Of a stretch of DNA of 64,000 nucleotides, positions 42,919-51,995 are shown one piece after another (the first letter of the stretch is position 1; each line of letters starts with the position of its first letter). The notes under the pieces were generated by a model. It worked only from the letters and a program-made list of their open reading frames with translations, was not told where the DNA came from and searched no databases. A program made the translations under genes and the position numbers. The DNA is taken from contig JAIVJI010000069.1 in NCBI GenBank assembly GCA_020200135.1, positions 1-64,000 of the forward strand. Direction: 5' to 3'. This DNA comes from Acidobacteriota bacterium (lineage in GTDB: Bacteria > Acidobacteriota > Blastocatellia > Pyrinomonadales > Pyrinomonadaceae).

Positions 42919-43284
42919 TCAGTTCCGAGCGGCGGTCAGCACCTCGCCGGACTGCGCGCCGATGATGATGCGGCGCGCGAACTTCTGCGGGTTCTCCACG
43001 TCGAGGTCGACGGTGACCATGTCGCCGACGCGCAGCTTCTTCAGGTCGATGCGCTTGCCCTTGAGCGTGACGTGCGTGTCGGCCGCGTCGGTCGCGATGA
43101 CGTGCTCGACGCCGCTGCGCGCGATGATGGAGATGTGCCGCCGGCTGACCTCGACGACCTTGGCGTCCACCATCCGCACGTCCGTGTCCTTCTGCTGTTC
43201 GCCGTCGGAGGCCGCCAGAGCCGGCGCGTACGCCGCGAGCACCAACAGAACCGCGAACAGACTTGCAAGGCTTCTTCTTCTCAT
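42919..43284 (-). CDS. Small exported protein, probably OB-fold-like
   Basis: The 121-aa protein has a signal peptide (SLASLFAVLLVLAAYAPALAAS) and a beta-rich mature part with alternating strands (MVDAKVVEVSRRHISIIARSGVEHVIATD, THVTLKGKRIDLKKLRVGDMVTVDLD). The GKRIDLKKLRVGDMV segment resembles small periplasmic proteins of the DUF5666/OB-fold kind, but I cannot assign a family. AGGAG lies eight bases before the ATG at 43284; the ORF-track start is too long. It faces away from the CRTAC1-like genes. Confidence 0.7.
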   Translation of the reverse strand: MRRRSLASLFAVLLVLAAYAPALAASDGEQQKDTDVRMVDAKVVEVSRRHISIIARSGVEHVIATDAADTHVTLKGKRIDLKKLRVGDMVTVDLDVENPQKFARRIIIGAQSGEVLTAARN

Positions 43285-43598
43285 CTCAAGGCTCCTGAGT
43301 CGAACGGAAAAGCTTTCGTGGTATTTCGCATGGCAACCGATATGCCGCGACATCCTCTACGGCTAATCGCGTAAAAATTCCGGCGAAAATATCAAACCAT
43401 CTTTGAGAAACGCGCGCGGAAACGTCCGCTTGTACGGCGTGAGGACGTTTCGTAACGGTACGCGCCGCGACGACTGGCGGGCCGTTTGCCGTCCCCGAGC
43501 GGGAGCGGTTACTATGACGACCTCGTAAACCGACGCCCGCGCGGGCGCGTCCCCGGACGCCGGCGTCGGCCGACTCACGAGAGAAAGTTCCCACTTTA

Positions 43599-45407
43599 AT
43601 GTCCCTGACTCAAGGCAAGGCGTCGAAGCTCCTGCGCTGTCTCATCCTGTCCGCGCTGGCGCCCCTCTGCGCGCAGGCGCGCCCGTCCCCCGCGCCGCGG
43701 CAGACGCCGACCCCGCAGCAGCAGACGCCCGCGCCCCGGACGGGTCGCTCCTACGAGAGCGCGCCGCCGCCCGCGCGCAAGGCGGCGACGCCCGCGCCGC
43801 AATCGCCCTCGCCCGTCACCTTCGAGGACGCGGCCGCACGGCTCGGCGTGAACTTCCGCCACGCGGCCTCGCCGACCTCGCAGAAGTACCTGCCCGAAAC
43901 GATGGGCGCGGGCGTCGCGCTCTTCGACTTCGACGCGGACGGCCGCCTCGACCTCTTCTTCACCAACGGCGCCGCGTTGGCCGACCCGATGCCCGAGGCG
44001 GGCGCGCCCGACAAGCGCGACCCGCGCTTCTGGAACCGGCTCTACCGGCAGAAGCCGGACGGCACCTTCGAGGACGTGACCGAGCGCGCGGGGCTTCGCG
44101 GCGAGGGCTACTCGATGGGCGCGGCCGCCGGCGACTTCGACGGCGACGGACGGACAGACCTCTACGTCGCCGCGCTCGGCGGCGCGGGCCGCCTCTACCG
44201 CAACCGCGGCGACGGCACGTTCGAGGACGTGACGCGGAAGTTGAACGCAGGGGTGGCGGGCTGGGGGACGAGCGCCGGCTGGTTCGACTACGACGCCGAC
44301 GGCCGACTCGACCTCTTCGTCGCGCGCTACATGGAGTGGGACTTCCGCGCGGGCTCGCTCCACTGCGGCTCGGACGCGGCGCGCGCCTACTGCCACCCGG
44401 ACAACTTCCGCGGCGCCGCGCCCGTCCTCCTCCATCAGAAACCCGACGGAACTTTTGAAGACGTGAGCGCGCGCGCCGGGATAGCCGACCCCGAGGGCAA
44501 GGGGCTCGGCGTCGTCTTCGCAGACTTCGACGGCGACGGACGGACGGACGTGTTCCAGGCCAACGACAACGCGCGGCAGTTCCTCTTCCGCAACAGGGGC
44601 GACGGCACGTTCGAGGAAGTGGCGCTCCCCGCCGGCGTCGGCTATGACGAGAACGGGAAGTCTTTCGCCGGGATGGGCGTGGACGCCGGCGACTTCGACG
44701 GAGACGGCCGCGTGGACATCTTCGTCACCGCGCTCACGAACGAGACCTACCCGCTCTTCCGCAACAACGGCGACGGGAGCTTTAACTACGCGACGGGGAC
44801 GACGGGACTGTCGGCCATCACAGTCCCCTACTCCGGCTGGGGCGCGCGCCTCGCCGACTTCGACGCCGACGGCCTGCGCGACATCTTCGTCGCGCAGGGG
44901 CACGTCCTCGACACCATCGAGAAGACGACCGGCTTCGTCGCCTACAGACAGCCGGCGCTGCTGCTCAGAAACACCGGCCGTGCGTTCGTCAACGTCTCGG
45001 CCTCGGCGGGGCTCGCGCGCCCGCTCGCCGCGCGCGGCGCCGCCTTCGGCGACATCGACAACGACGGCGACACCGACGCGGTCGTCGCGCAGACCGACGG
45101 CGCGGCGCTCGTCCTGCGCAACTCGGGCGCGAAGAACCGCTGGCTCGGGCTCTCGCTCGCGGGCGCGCGCGGCAACCGGCAGGGCCTCGGCGCGCGCGTG
45201 ACCGTGACCGACTCGGGCGGCGCGCGGCAGGTCTTTGACGTGACGGCCTCGGGCAGTTATCTTTCTTCAAACGACACGCGCCTGCTCGTCGGCCTCGGAA
45301 GCAAGACCGGCGTCCGCACGGTCGAGGTTCGCTGGCCGGGCGGCAAGGCGCAGACGCTCAACTCCCCCGCGTTGGACACATACCACACCGTCCGCGAGCA
45401 GCCCTGA
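43599..45407 (+). CDS. FG-GAP/ASPIC-UnbV (CRTAC1-like) secreted protein 1
   Basis: This 602-aa exported protein has a signal-like N-terminus (LLRCLILSALAPLCAQA), a Pro/Thr-rich linker, and a beta-propeller of FG-GAP/VCBS blades with calcium-binding DxDxDGxxD motifs (FDFDADGRLDLFF, GDFDGDGRTDLYV, FADFDGDGRTDVFQ and others). The C-terminal ~75 residues match the ASPIC/UnbV domain (NRWLGLSLAGARGNRQGLGARVTVTDSG, VGLGSKTGVRTVEVRWPGG). Such proteins are abundant in Acidobacteriota and thought to be extracellular or surface adhesion or binding proteins; the ligand is unknown. A paralogue follows immediately, so the two form a tandem pair. Confidence 0.88.
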   Translation: MSLTQGKASKLLRCLILSALAPLCAQARPSPAPRQTPTPQQQTPAPRTGRSYESAPPPARKAATPAPQSPSPVTFEDAAARLGVNFRHAASPTSQKYLPETMGAGVALFDFDADGRLDLFFTNGAALADPMPEAGAPDKRDPRFWNRLYRQKPDGTFEDVTERAGLRGEGYSMGAAAGDFDGDGRTDLYVAALGGAGRLYRNRGDGTFEDVTRKLNAGVAGWGTSAGWFDYDADGRLDLFVARYMEWDFRAGSLHCGSDAARAYCHPDNFRGAAPVLLHQKPDGTFEDVSARAGIADPEGKGLGVVFADFDGDGRTDVFQANDNARQFLFRNRGDGTFEEVALPAGVGYDENGKSFAGMGVDAGDFDGDGRVDIFVTALTNETYPLFRNNGDGSFNYATGTTGLSAITVPYSGWGARLADFDADGLRDIFVAQGHVLDTIEKTTGFVAYRQPALLLRNTGRAFVNVSASAGLARPLAARGAAFGDIDNDGDTDAVVAQTDGAALVLRNSGAKNRWLGLSLAGARGNRQGLGARVTVTDSGGARQVFDVTASGSYLSSNDTRLLVGLGSKTGVRTVEVRWPGGKAQTLNSPALDTYHTVREQP

Positions 45408-45417
45408 GCGGCGGACG

Positions 45418-45453
45418 CCTTTTGATTTGAATTCCCCTTTTGATTTGAACTCC
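45418..45453 (+). repeat. Tandem 18-bp direct repeat before the second CRTAC1-like gene
   Basis: CCTTTTGATTTGAATTCC is followed directly by CCTTTTGATTTGAACTCC (one mismatch) in the 58-bp gap between the paralogues. It leaves the TTG start proposed by the ORF track inside the repeat. Confidence 0.7.
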
Positions 45454-45465
45454 GAAGTAACGCAG

Positions 45466-47340
45466 ATGAAAAGTCCGTCCCCTTCCGCCCGCGGCGCGCG
45501 CGCTCTCGCCCTCTCGGCCCTCGCCTCGCTCCTTCTCTTCCCGGCGCGACTCCCGGCGCAGACCGCCCAGCCCGCGCAGACGGGCGGCGTCTCGACCGGC
45601 ACCGGGCTCGTCTCCGCGACGCGGCGCACCGCCGGCATCACCGACGCGAAGGCGCCCGTCGTCTTCGAGGACGTGACGGCGCGCACCGCGCTCGCGCAGT
45701 TCCGCCACGCGGCGGGCGGGCCTAAGAAGGACTACATCGTCGAGACGACCTCGGGCGGCGTCGCCGTCTTCGACTACGACAACGACGGGCTGCCCGACGT
45801 CTACCTCCTCAACGGCTCGACGATGGCGGCCGAGCGCGGGCGTGAGAAGCCGGCGCGCGCCGCGCTCTACCGCAACCTCGGCGGCTGGAAGTTCGAGGAC
45901 GTGACCGAGCGCGCCGGCGTCGCCAACGGGCGCTGGGGCATGGGCGTCGCCGTGGGCGACTACGACAACGACGGCTTCGCGGACATGTTCGTCGGCAACT
46001 TCGGCACGTCGCGCCTCTACCGCAACAACGGCAACGGCACCTTCACCGACGTCGCGCCCAAATTAGGCGTCGCGCGCAAAGGCTGGTCTACGGGCGCGAG
46101 CTTCGGCGACTACGACGCGGACGGCCGCCTCGACCTCTTCGTCCCCGGCTACGTCGCGCTCGACATGGAGAACCTCCCGCCGTCGCCTTCGGACGCGCCC
46201 CGGCCCGGGCAGGTCACGCAGAACTTCTGCCAGTTCCGCGGCGTCCCCGTCATGTGCGGCCCGCGCGGGCTGAAGGGCGACACCGACTCGCTCTACCGCC
46301 AGAAGGCCGACGGGACGTTCGAGGACGTTTCCGACAAGTCGGGCGTGAACGACGCCTCACGCTATTACGGCTTCTCGTCGGCGTGGGTGCGCGTCGACGA
46401 GGACGACCGGCTCGACCTCGTCGTCATCAACGACTCGACGCCCAACCAGCTCTACATCAACAACGGCGACGGGACGTTCGAGGAGACGGGCTACCCTTCG
46501 GGCGTGGCGCTGAACGAGAACGGGCGCGAGCAGGCGGGGATGGGGCTCGGCGTCGGCGACTACGACAACGACGGGCGCGTGGACTTCTTCGTCACGAACT
46601 TCTCGGACGACTCGAACACGCTCTACCACAACGACGGCGAGGGCAACTTCACCGACGTGACCTTTCAGACGGGGATGGGCGAGCCGTCCATCCCGTTCCT
46701 CGGCTGGGGCGCGGCCTTCCTCGACTACGACGCCGACGGCTGGAAGGACGTCTTCGTCGCCAACGGCCACGTCTACCCCGACGTCGACGGGCAGCAGTGG
46801 GGCACGTCCTACGCGCAGCAGCCTTTGCTCTTCCGCAACAACGCGCACCCGGACGCGCAGCAGGCCGCGCGCGGCGCGCGCAAGTTCGAGCGCGTCGGCG
46901 TCGCCCCCGGCTCGGCTCTCGCGGAGGCGTGGCCGAGCCGCGGCCTCGCCGTCGCCGACCTCGACCAGGACGGCCGGCTCGACCTCGTCCTCAACAACAC
47001 GGACGCGCCGCCCGCCCTGCTCCGCAACGTCACGAGCGGCACGGGGGCGAAGAACCACTGGCTGCGTCTGCGCCTCGTCGGCGACCCCGCGCGCAAGAGC
47101 CCGCGCGACGCGACCGGCGCGACCGTCTACGTCACGACGGGCAAACTCCGCCAGCGCGCGGACGTGACGAGCGGCGGCAGCTACTCCTCGCAGAACGACC
47201 CCTGCCTCTACTTCGGCCTCGGCGCCGCGACCAGAGTGGACAGGCTCGAAGTCAAATGGCCCGACGGCTCCGCCGAGACCTTCGCCGCGCCCGCCGTGGA
47301 CAAGACGCTCACGCTCACGCAGGGCAAAGGCACGAAGTAA
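45466..47340 (+). CDS. FG-GAP/ASPIC-UnbV (CRTAC1-like) secreted protein 2
   Basis: This paralogue (624 aa from ATG 45466) has a signal peptide (ALALSALASLLLFPARLPAQ), a propeller with calcium-type motifs (VFDYDNDGLPDVYLL, GDYDNDGFADMFV, GDYDADGRLDLFV, GDYDNDGRVDFFV) and a C-terminal ASPIC/UnbV domain (NHWLRLRLVGDPARKSPRDATGATV, FGLGAATRVDRLEVKWPDG). It differs from its neighbour in propeller length and loops. The ATG at 45466 is preferred over TTG 45427, which lies inside a direct repeat. The two genes are probably co-transcribed. Its stop faces the FAD oxidoreductase gene 27 bp away. Confidence 0.88.
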   Translation: MKSPSPSARGARALALSALASLLLFPARLPAQTAQPAQTGGVSTGTGLVSATRRTAGITDAKAPVVFEDVTARTALAQFRHAAGGPKKDYIVETTSGGVAVFDYDNDGLPDVYLLNGSTMAAERGREKPARAALYRNLGGWKFEDVTERAGVANGRWGMGVAVGDYDNDGFADMFVGNFGTSRLYRNNGNGTFTDVAPKLGVARKGWSTGASFGDYDADGRLDLFVPGYVALDMENLPPSPSDAPRPGQVTQNFCQFRGVPVMCGPRGLKGDTDSLYRQKADGTFEDVSDKSGVNDASRYYGFSSAWVRVDEDDRLDLVVINDSTPNQLYINNGDGTFEETGYPSGVALNENGREQAGMGLGVGDYDNDGRVDFFVTNFSDDSNTLYHNDGEGNFTDVTFQTGMGEPSIPFLGWGAAFLDYDADGWKDVFVANGHVYPDVDGQQWGTSYAQQPLLFRNNAHPDAQQAARGARKFERVGVAPGSALAEAWPSRGLAVADLDQDGRLDLVLNNTDAPPALLRNVTSGTGAKNHWLRLRLVGDPARKSPRDATGATVYVTTGKLRQRADVTSGGSYSSQNDPCLYFGLGAATRVDRLEVKWPDGSAETFAAPAVDKTLTLTQGKGTK

Positions 47341-47367
47341 GACCGCGGCTGAGTCACTGATGCGCCG

Positions 47368-48534
47368 CTAAAGCAAAGCCGCGCCGGTGTTGGCCCGGCC
47401 TTCGGCGAAGCGCGTGGGGCGGAGGGCGTGAACGTCTAAGGTGTGTGCGTCGCCGTCGAGGATGTGTTCGGCGAGCAGTTGACCGAGCGCGGGCGAGTGC
47501 ATGACCCCGTGGCCGGAGGAGCCGTTGGCGAGATAAAAGTTCTCAAGGCCGGGCGCCGGGCCGAGGAGCGCGTGCCTGTCGGGCGACATCTCGTAGACCC
47601 CGGCACGGCACGCCGCGCGGTCTATCACCGCCGCGCCCAGACACGGCACGCGCGCACGCGCCTTCGACACGACGGCCGCCAGCCACTCCTCGTCCACGTC
47701 CGTCTCGAACGGGTCGGCGCCGTGCGGCGGCTCATCCGGCCAGAGCAGCAGCACCCGCCCGTCGCGCACGCGCAGGTGAAAGCCGTCACCGGCGTAGATG
47801 GTCATCGGCATCTCTTCGGGCAGCAGTTCCGTGGGGCGCGTGACGGCGATCTGCCGCCGGAGCGGCGTCACCGGAATCTCGACGCCGGCCAAACGCCCGA
47901 CCTCAGCCGCCCACGCGCCCGCCGCGTTGACGACGACGCCCGCCGAGACCTCGCCGCCGCTCGTCCGAAGCGTGCGGACTCTCCCATTCGCGTCCACTTC
48001 AACGCCTTCGAGCGACACGCCGTACTCGAACCTTGCGCCGAGCCGCGCGGCGGCCTCCGCGTAGCCGCGCATGATTTCGAGCGGGCGGACGAAGCCGTCG
48101 GTCGGGCAGTAGACGCCGCCCGCCACGCCCTCCGTGTTCAAAGCCGGGTTGAGCCGCGCGACCTCTTCGGCCGTCAGGGCGCGCGCTTCGAGGAGCCCGC
48201 ACTCGTGCTGCACGGACTGCGCCGCGACGAGCGCGTCCAACTCGGCTTCGCCCGTGGCGACGAAGAGGTAGCCGCGTTGAAGAAAGCCCGGGTCAACACC
48301 CGTCTCCTCCTCGAAGCGCAGCAGCTTCTCGCGCGAAAGCATGGAGAGGCGGACGTTGACCTCGGTGCCGAACTGCGCGCGGAAGCCGCCGGTCGCTCGC
48401 CCCGTGCTCCCCGCGCCCGGCCGCGCGCCGCGCTCCAGCACCAGCACGTCGCGCGCGCCGCGCGCCGCGAGGTGGTACGCCGCGCTCGCGCCGACGACGC
48501 CCCCACCGACGATGACGACTTCGGCTGTCCGCAT
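47368..48534 (-). CDS. FAD-dependent amino-acid oxidase (DAO family)
   Basis: This 388-aa flavoprotein has the N-terminal dinucleotide-binding motif VVIVGGGVVGASAAYHLAARG and the ER-RGARPGAGSTGRATGGF flavin segment of the DAO/sarcosine-oxidase-beta family. The middle has GVVVNAAGAWAAEVGRLAGVEIPV, and the C-terminus closes the flavin site with NFYLANGSSGHGVMHSPALGQLLAE. It most resembles sarcosine oxidase beta or glycine/D-amino-acid oxidases; the substrate is not defined. It begins four bases after the ROK pseudogene, so the two were one operon, with the ROK gene a plausible former regulator. Confidence 0.88.
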   Translation of the reverse strand: MRTAEVVIVGGGVVGASAAYHLAARGARDVLVLERGARPGAGSTGRATGGFRAQFGTEVNVRLSMLSREKLLRFEEETGVDPGFLQRGYLFVATGEAELDALVAAQSVQHECGLLEARALTAEEVARLNPALNTEGVAGGVYCPTDGFVRPLEIMRGYAEAAARLGARFEYGVSLEGVEVDANGRVRTLRTSGGEVSAGVVVNAAGAWAAEVGRLAGVEIPVTPLRRQIAVTRPTELLPEEMPMTIYAGDGFHLRVRDGRVLLLWPDEPPHGADPFETDVDEEWLAAVVSKARARVPCLGAAVIDRAACRAGVYEMSPDRHALLGPAPGLENFYLANGSSGHGVMHSPALGQLLAEHILDGDAHTLDVHALRPTRFAEGRANTGAALL

Positions 48535-48538
48535 TGTC

Positions 48539-49529
48539 TTAAGTCTCGGCGAGGCCGAACTTGCTGGCGAGGACGAGGCTGATGGCGCCCATCATCGTCG
48601 GCTCCGACAGAGTAGAGGCGACGATGCGCGCCGAGGGCAGGCCGCGCCGGATGCTGCGCTGGATGGTCTCTTCGAGCGAGGGCGCGATGATGGGCCACGC
48701 GCGCGTGATCTGGCCGCCGACGACCACCGCCTCGGGCGAGAGCCCGACGATGAGGTTCGAGATGCCGATGCCGAGGTAGTGCGCCGTCTCGGAACTCGCC
48801 CGCCGCCCCGCGCTCGCCGCGGTAAATCTGCCCGTCGAAGACTATCCCGGTGCCGAGGCCCTCGGCGACGAGCGCGATGATGAAGTCGCGCGCCTCAGAC
48901 ACCTCGGGCCGCCCGAACCACAGCTCGGCGAGCGCGGCGGCGTTGGCGTCGTTGTCGACGCGCGCCTTCAGACCCGTCGCGCGCTCGATCTCCTCGGCGA
49001 TGGGCCAGTCGCGCCAGCGGAAGTACGGGATGTAGATGGCGCGGCCGTTGCCGGTGTCCACGAGTCCGGGCAGGCTGACCCCGACGCCGGCGATGGTGCC
49101 CTGATGTTCGCGCGCGGCTATCTCGCGCAGCCGCTCGATGACCTGCGCGGCCAGCTCTTCGGGGCGCGGGCTGTTCTCGAAGCTCTCGCGCGAGAGCACG
49201 CGCCCGACGAGGTCGCTGGTGGCGATGGTGGTGTGCGAGGGCGTGACGTCGATGCCGATGGCGGTGGCGCCCGCGGCGCGCAGGCGGAGCAGCGTCGGGC
49301 GGCGCCCGCCGGTCGAGGCGCCCGCGCCTATCTCCTCGATGAGCCCCTCGTCCTTCAGCTCCTCGACGATGGTCGAGACGGTCGAGCGCTGCAACTCGGT
49401 CGAGCGCGCGATCTCGGCGCGCGAGATGGGCTCGCGGTCGCGTATGTAGTTGAGGACGAACTGCCGGTTGATGTCCCGGATCGTCGAAGACCGCGCCGCC
49501 TGCGCCTTCGTGAGATCGATGCGTCGCAT
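48539..49529 (-). pseudogene. ROK-family transcriptional repressor, internally deleted and frameshifted
   Basis: The 5' part encodes a winged helix (ISRAEIARSTELQRSTVSTIVEELKDEGLIEE) and the N-terminal half of a ROK sugar-kinase-like domain (AIGIDVTPSHTTIATSD, GVGVSLPGLVDTGNG, RVDNDANAAALAELWFG, GTGIVFDGQIYRGERGAAGEF). At about 48793 the frame breaks; the other frame resumes with ETAHYLGIGISNLIVGLSPE and VVVGGQITRAWPIIAPSLEE to the stop. About 80-100 residues, including the family's zinc motif CxCGxxGCxE, are missing. If real, the regulator is dead; a collapsed assembly is equally possible. The ORF track shows the two pieces as separate ORFs, and the long 3' extension is antisense noise. Confidence 0.82.
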
Positions 49530-49537
49530 GTTGAATC

Positions 49538-49654
49538 AGTAGACAGGAGTCAGTAGTCAATAGGCTCCGCTTGATGTGCGTTGACGATGACAAGCCGGCC
49601 GCCCGGCTCTTAAAGATTCTTCTACTGTCTACTGACTAATGACTCCTGTCTACT
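49538..49654. repeat. Inverted repeat of AGTAGAC-type words (class B)
   Basis: 26-bp arms (49538-49563 and 49629-49654) pair with two mismatches: AGTAGACAGGAGTCA at the outer end. A smaller GC stem (GCCGGCCGCCCGGC) lies in the loop. It sits between the ROK gene start and the cytochrome c stop, both minus strand. Confidence 0.85.
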
Positions 49655-49657
49655 CTC

Positions 49658-50848
49658 TTACGGCTTCGGCGCGGGCTGCGCCGGCATGTTGAAGAGAGTG
49701 TCTTCGACGGAGACACCGGCCCTGACCTCCGTGAGCTTGCGCGTGAAGCTGTTATAGGTGTCAATGGCCGACGTGCGCATCGTGAACGGCAGCTTGATCC
49801 CTTCGACCTCACGATAGTCCTCGAAGTCTATCTGCTCGGGGAGCTGATTGAGGATGGCGTCGGTGAGCGTCAAGATGCGCAGGAGCAGCCCCGTCTGCGC
49901 GTCGAAGAAGTATCGGCGCTGGACGCCTTCCGACGGGCGGTCTACGACGACGACGGCGTCGCGGTCGCCGACCCTGCGTCGTCCGGCCACGCGCATCGTC
50001 TGCGCCGGCGTGAACTTGACGGCGCGGAACATATCGGCCACGCCCTTAATGTCGCCCAACTCCTTCGGCGTCACCGCGCGATGCGAGCGCGGGTTGACGA
50101 CCCAGCCGGCCGCGCCGTTGACCGCCTGCGAGAACCTCCCCTGTTGCGGGATTTCGACGACCATCAGGAACTTGTCCGACCCCTTGACGGTGGCCTCGAA
50201 CGGCCACACGCGTCCCTGCGAAGCCTCGCGCGTGCCCTTGAACGTCAGCGTCTCGGTCTTCGCCAGAGCGTCCTGGCCGCCGACGGCCGCGACGTACTTG
50301 TCGAAGACCTGTTGGACGGTCGGCTGCGCCGGGCGCGGCGCGTTCGCCCCGGGCGCGGCGCCGGCCGGTGGCGTGGGGCGCGCGGCTGGCGCGGGCTCGT
50401 GCCCCGAGACGGCGAGCGGGAGCGTCGGCAGGCTCGGCGGGTGCTCCTGCCCGCGGTGGCAGGTGTAGCAGGTCACCTGGCCGCGGCTCAGCCCGAACTG
50501 GCCGCCGTTGACCGTGAGCACCATCCTCATCATCTCGCGCGCTATCTTCTTGTGCTCGTTCTCGTCGCTCTCCCAGACCCAGTTGGTCTGACCCGTCTGC
50601 GGGTCGCGCCCCTTGTTGACGTGGCAGAAGCCACACTGGACGCCGAGCGAGGCCGCGATGAAGTTCATCTCGGGGAGGAGCTGCGACTCGGGGAGCCCCT
50701 TCAAGACCTGTATGTTCTTGCGCGTCTGCTCGACGGGTCTGTCGGCGACCTGCGGCCCCTGCGCGGAGCCGCGCCCCCACAGCGCGAACGAGGCGGCGAG
50801 TGTCAGCGCCGCGCACACGACTCCGCGCATTAAACGCTCTTTCGACAT
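49658..50848 (-). CDS. Reaction-centre-type cytochrome c fused to a LolA-like domain
   Basis: This 396-aa exported protein carries a signal peptide (GVVCAALTLAASFALWGRGSAQ) and two haem-binding motifs, CGFCH and CYTCH, in a region (IQVLKGLPESQLLPEMNFIAASLGVQ) that resembles the photosynthetic reaction-centre cytochrome c subunit family. After a Pro/Ala linker the C-terminal ~220 residues are beta-rich with a LolA/outer-membrane-lipoprotein-sorting look (QQVFDKYVAAVGGQDALAKTETLTFKGTRE, RRYFFDAQTGLLLRILTLTD). Only two of the four haems of true reaction-centre cytochromes are present. It is probably a periplasmic electron carrier; no reaction centre is expected. The neighbour 51075 gene is divergent. 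Confidence 0.83.
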   Translation of the reverse strand: MSKERLMRGVVCAALTLAASFALWGRGSAQGPQVADRPVEQTRKNIQVLKGLPESQLLPEMNFIAASLGVQCGFCHVNKGRDPQTGQTNWVWESDENEHKKIAREMMRMVLTVNGGQFGLSRGQVTCYTCHRGQEHPPSLPTLPLAVSGHEPAPAARPTPPAGAAPGANAPRPAQPTVQQVFDKYVAAVGGQDALAKTETLTFKGTREASQGRVWPFEATVKGSDKFLMVVEIPQQGRFSQAVNGAAGWVVNPRSHRAVTPKELGDIKGVADMFRAVKFTPAQTMRVAGRRRVGDRDAVVVVDRPSEGVQRRYFFDAQTGLLLRILTLTDAILNQLPEQIDFEDYREVEGIKLPFTMRTSAIDTYNSFTRKLTEVRAGVSVEDTLFNMPAQPAPKP

Positions 50849-51074
50849 GAAGGCTCAAAAGTCCTTTCCTGGCTGGCTGGAGAAACGGCTCCCGGACGCC
50901 CGTGCCGGGGAGGCACTCGGCGCGCGGCCGGAAGCGCCGGCGCGGGCATTGTACGTGCGGCCCCGCGCCGCGTCCACCACTTTTGATGAATTCATTGCAA
51001 CCTTTCGTAAGGGCGCGCGTGAAAGGTTGGCGAGCGTCGGTCGGCAGACCAACACCCCGGAAGAAGGAGAGAAC

Positions 51075-51881
51075 ATGTACTCAGCCAGACCCAGAATTTT
51101 TCTCGCGCTCGCACTCGCGCTGTGCGCGGCCGGCGCCGCACGGGCGCAGACGCAGCAGCCGAAGCAGGAGGACAACTTCGTCACCCAGAAGATGTTCCAG
51201 AACCGCGTCTTCGACATCAAGAACCGCGACCCGCAGAGCCTCGCGCGCGTGCTCGCGCCGCTGACCAGCGGCTTCCGCGGCGCGCTCGTCTCGCCCAACC
51301 CGGAGTTCCGCACCATCTCGGTGCGCGACTTCCCCGAGAACATCGCCGTCATCGAGGAGGCCATCCGCCGCCTCGACACGCCCGAGGTCGCGCGCCCGGC
51401 CATCGAGTTCCACGTCCACATGCTCGTCGCCTCGAACGACGAGGCGACCCCGAGCCGCTACCCGGCCGAGCTGGCCGAGGTCGTCAAACAGCTCCAGACG
51501 TCGCTCGGCTACAAGAACTTCAGCCTCATCGGCGCGCAGATCGTGCGCGGCAAGGAGGGGCGGAGCGAGAACACGAACAAGGGCGTCGCCGACCTGCGGA
51601 TGGCCAACGACACGCCGGCCAACAAGAACCCGATCTACTACAGCTACAAGCTCAGCTCGGTCTCGGTAGACCGCGCGGGCGGCCAGCCGCGCGTACAGAT
51701 CGAGGAGTTCCACATGGACCTGAAGGTCCCGCTCTGGCTCGGCGGCGACAAGATGGTCTACGAGAACGTCGGCTTCCGCAATCCGGTCTCGATGCGCGAG
51801 GGCGAGCGCGTCGTCGCCGGCACCACCAGCATCGCCGACAAGAGCGTCGTCGTCATCGTCTCGGCCGGGACGAGCAAGTAG
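51075..51881 (+). CDS. Exported secretin-N-domain-like protein
   Basis: The 268-aa protein has a signal peptide (IFLALALALCAAGAARAQ), a linker, and a domain like the short N-terminal modules of secretins (VFDIKNRDPQSLARVLAPLTSGFRGALVSPNPEFRTISVRDFPENIAVIEEAIRRLD). The remaining beta-rich region (IEFHVHMLVASNDEATPSRYP onwards) is unlike a secretin barrel, so it is not a full secretin but may be an accessory of one. GAAGGAG precedes the ATG at 51075. The ORF-track start 154 codons earlier is wrong. Its stop TAG lies at the beginning of an inverted repeat. Confidence 0.72.
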   Translation: MYSARPRIFLALALALCAAGAARAQTQQPKQEDNFVTQKMFQNRVFDIKNRDPQSLARVLAPLTSGFRGALVSPNPEFRTISVRDFPENIAVIEEAIRRLDTPEVARPAIEFHVHMLVASNDEATPSRYPAELAEVVKQLQTSLGYKNFSLIGAQIVRGKEGRSENTNKGVADLRMANDTPANKNPIYYSYKLSSVSVDRAGGQPRVQIEEFHMDLKVPLWLGGDKMVYENVGFRNPVSMREGERVVAGTTSIADKSVVVIVSAGTSK

Positions 51882-51995
51882 GCGGTAGGCAACAGTCAGT
51901 AGGGAAAACAACTTCGGCGGGCGTTGAGGGTTAAAACCCGACGCCCGCCGAAGTCTTTCTACTGACTACTGACTACTGTCTACTGCCTACTGAAT
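51877..51995. repeat. Class B inverted repeat with ACTGNCT heptamers between convergent genes
   Basis: The right side reads ACTGACT, ACTGACT, ACTGTCT, ACTGCCT, ACTGAAT (51961-51995); the left AGTAGGCGGTAGGCAACAG region is a degenerate complement. Inside is a perfect 14-bp stem (ACTTCGGCGGGCGT, 51911-51954). Both flanking genes end inside it: TAG at 51879-51881 and CAG TAG of the convergent gene. Confidence 0.88.

Noticed and set aside
48539-48727. Independent 62-aa gene beginning VVVGGQITRAW
   Set aside because: It is the out-of-frame C-terminal remnant of the ROK gene rather than a separate protein.
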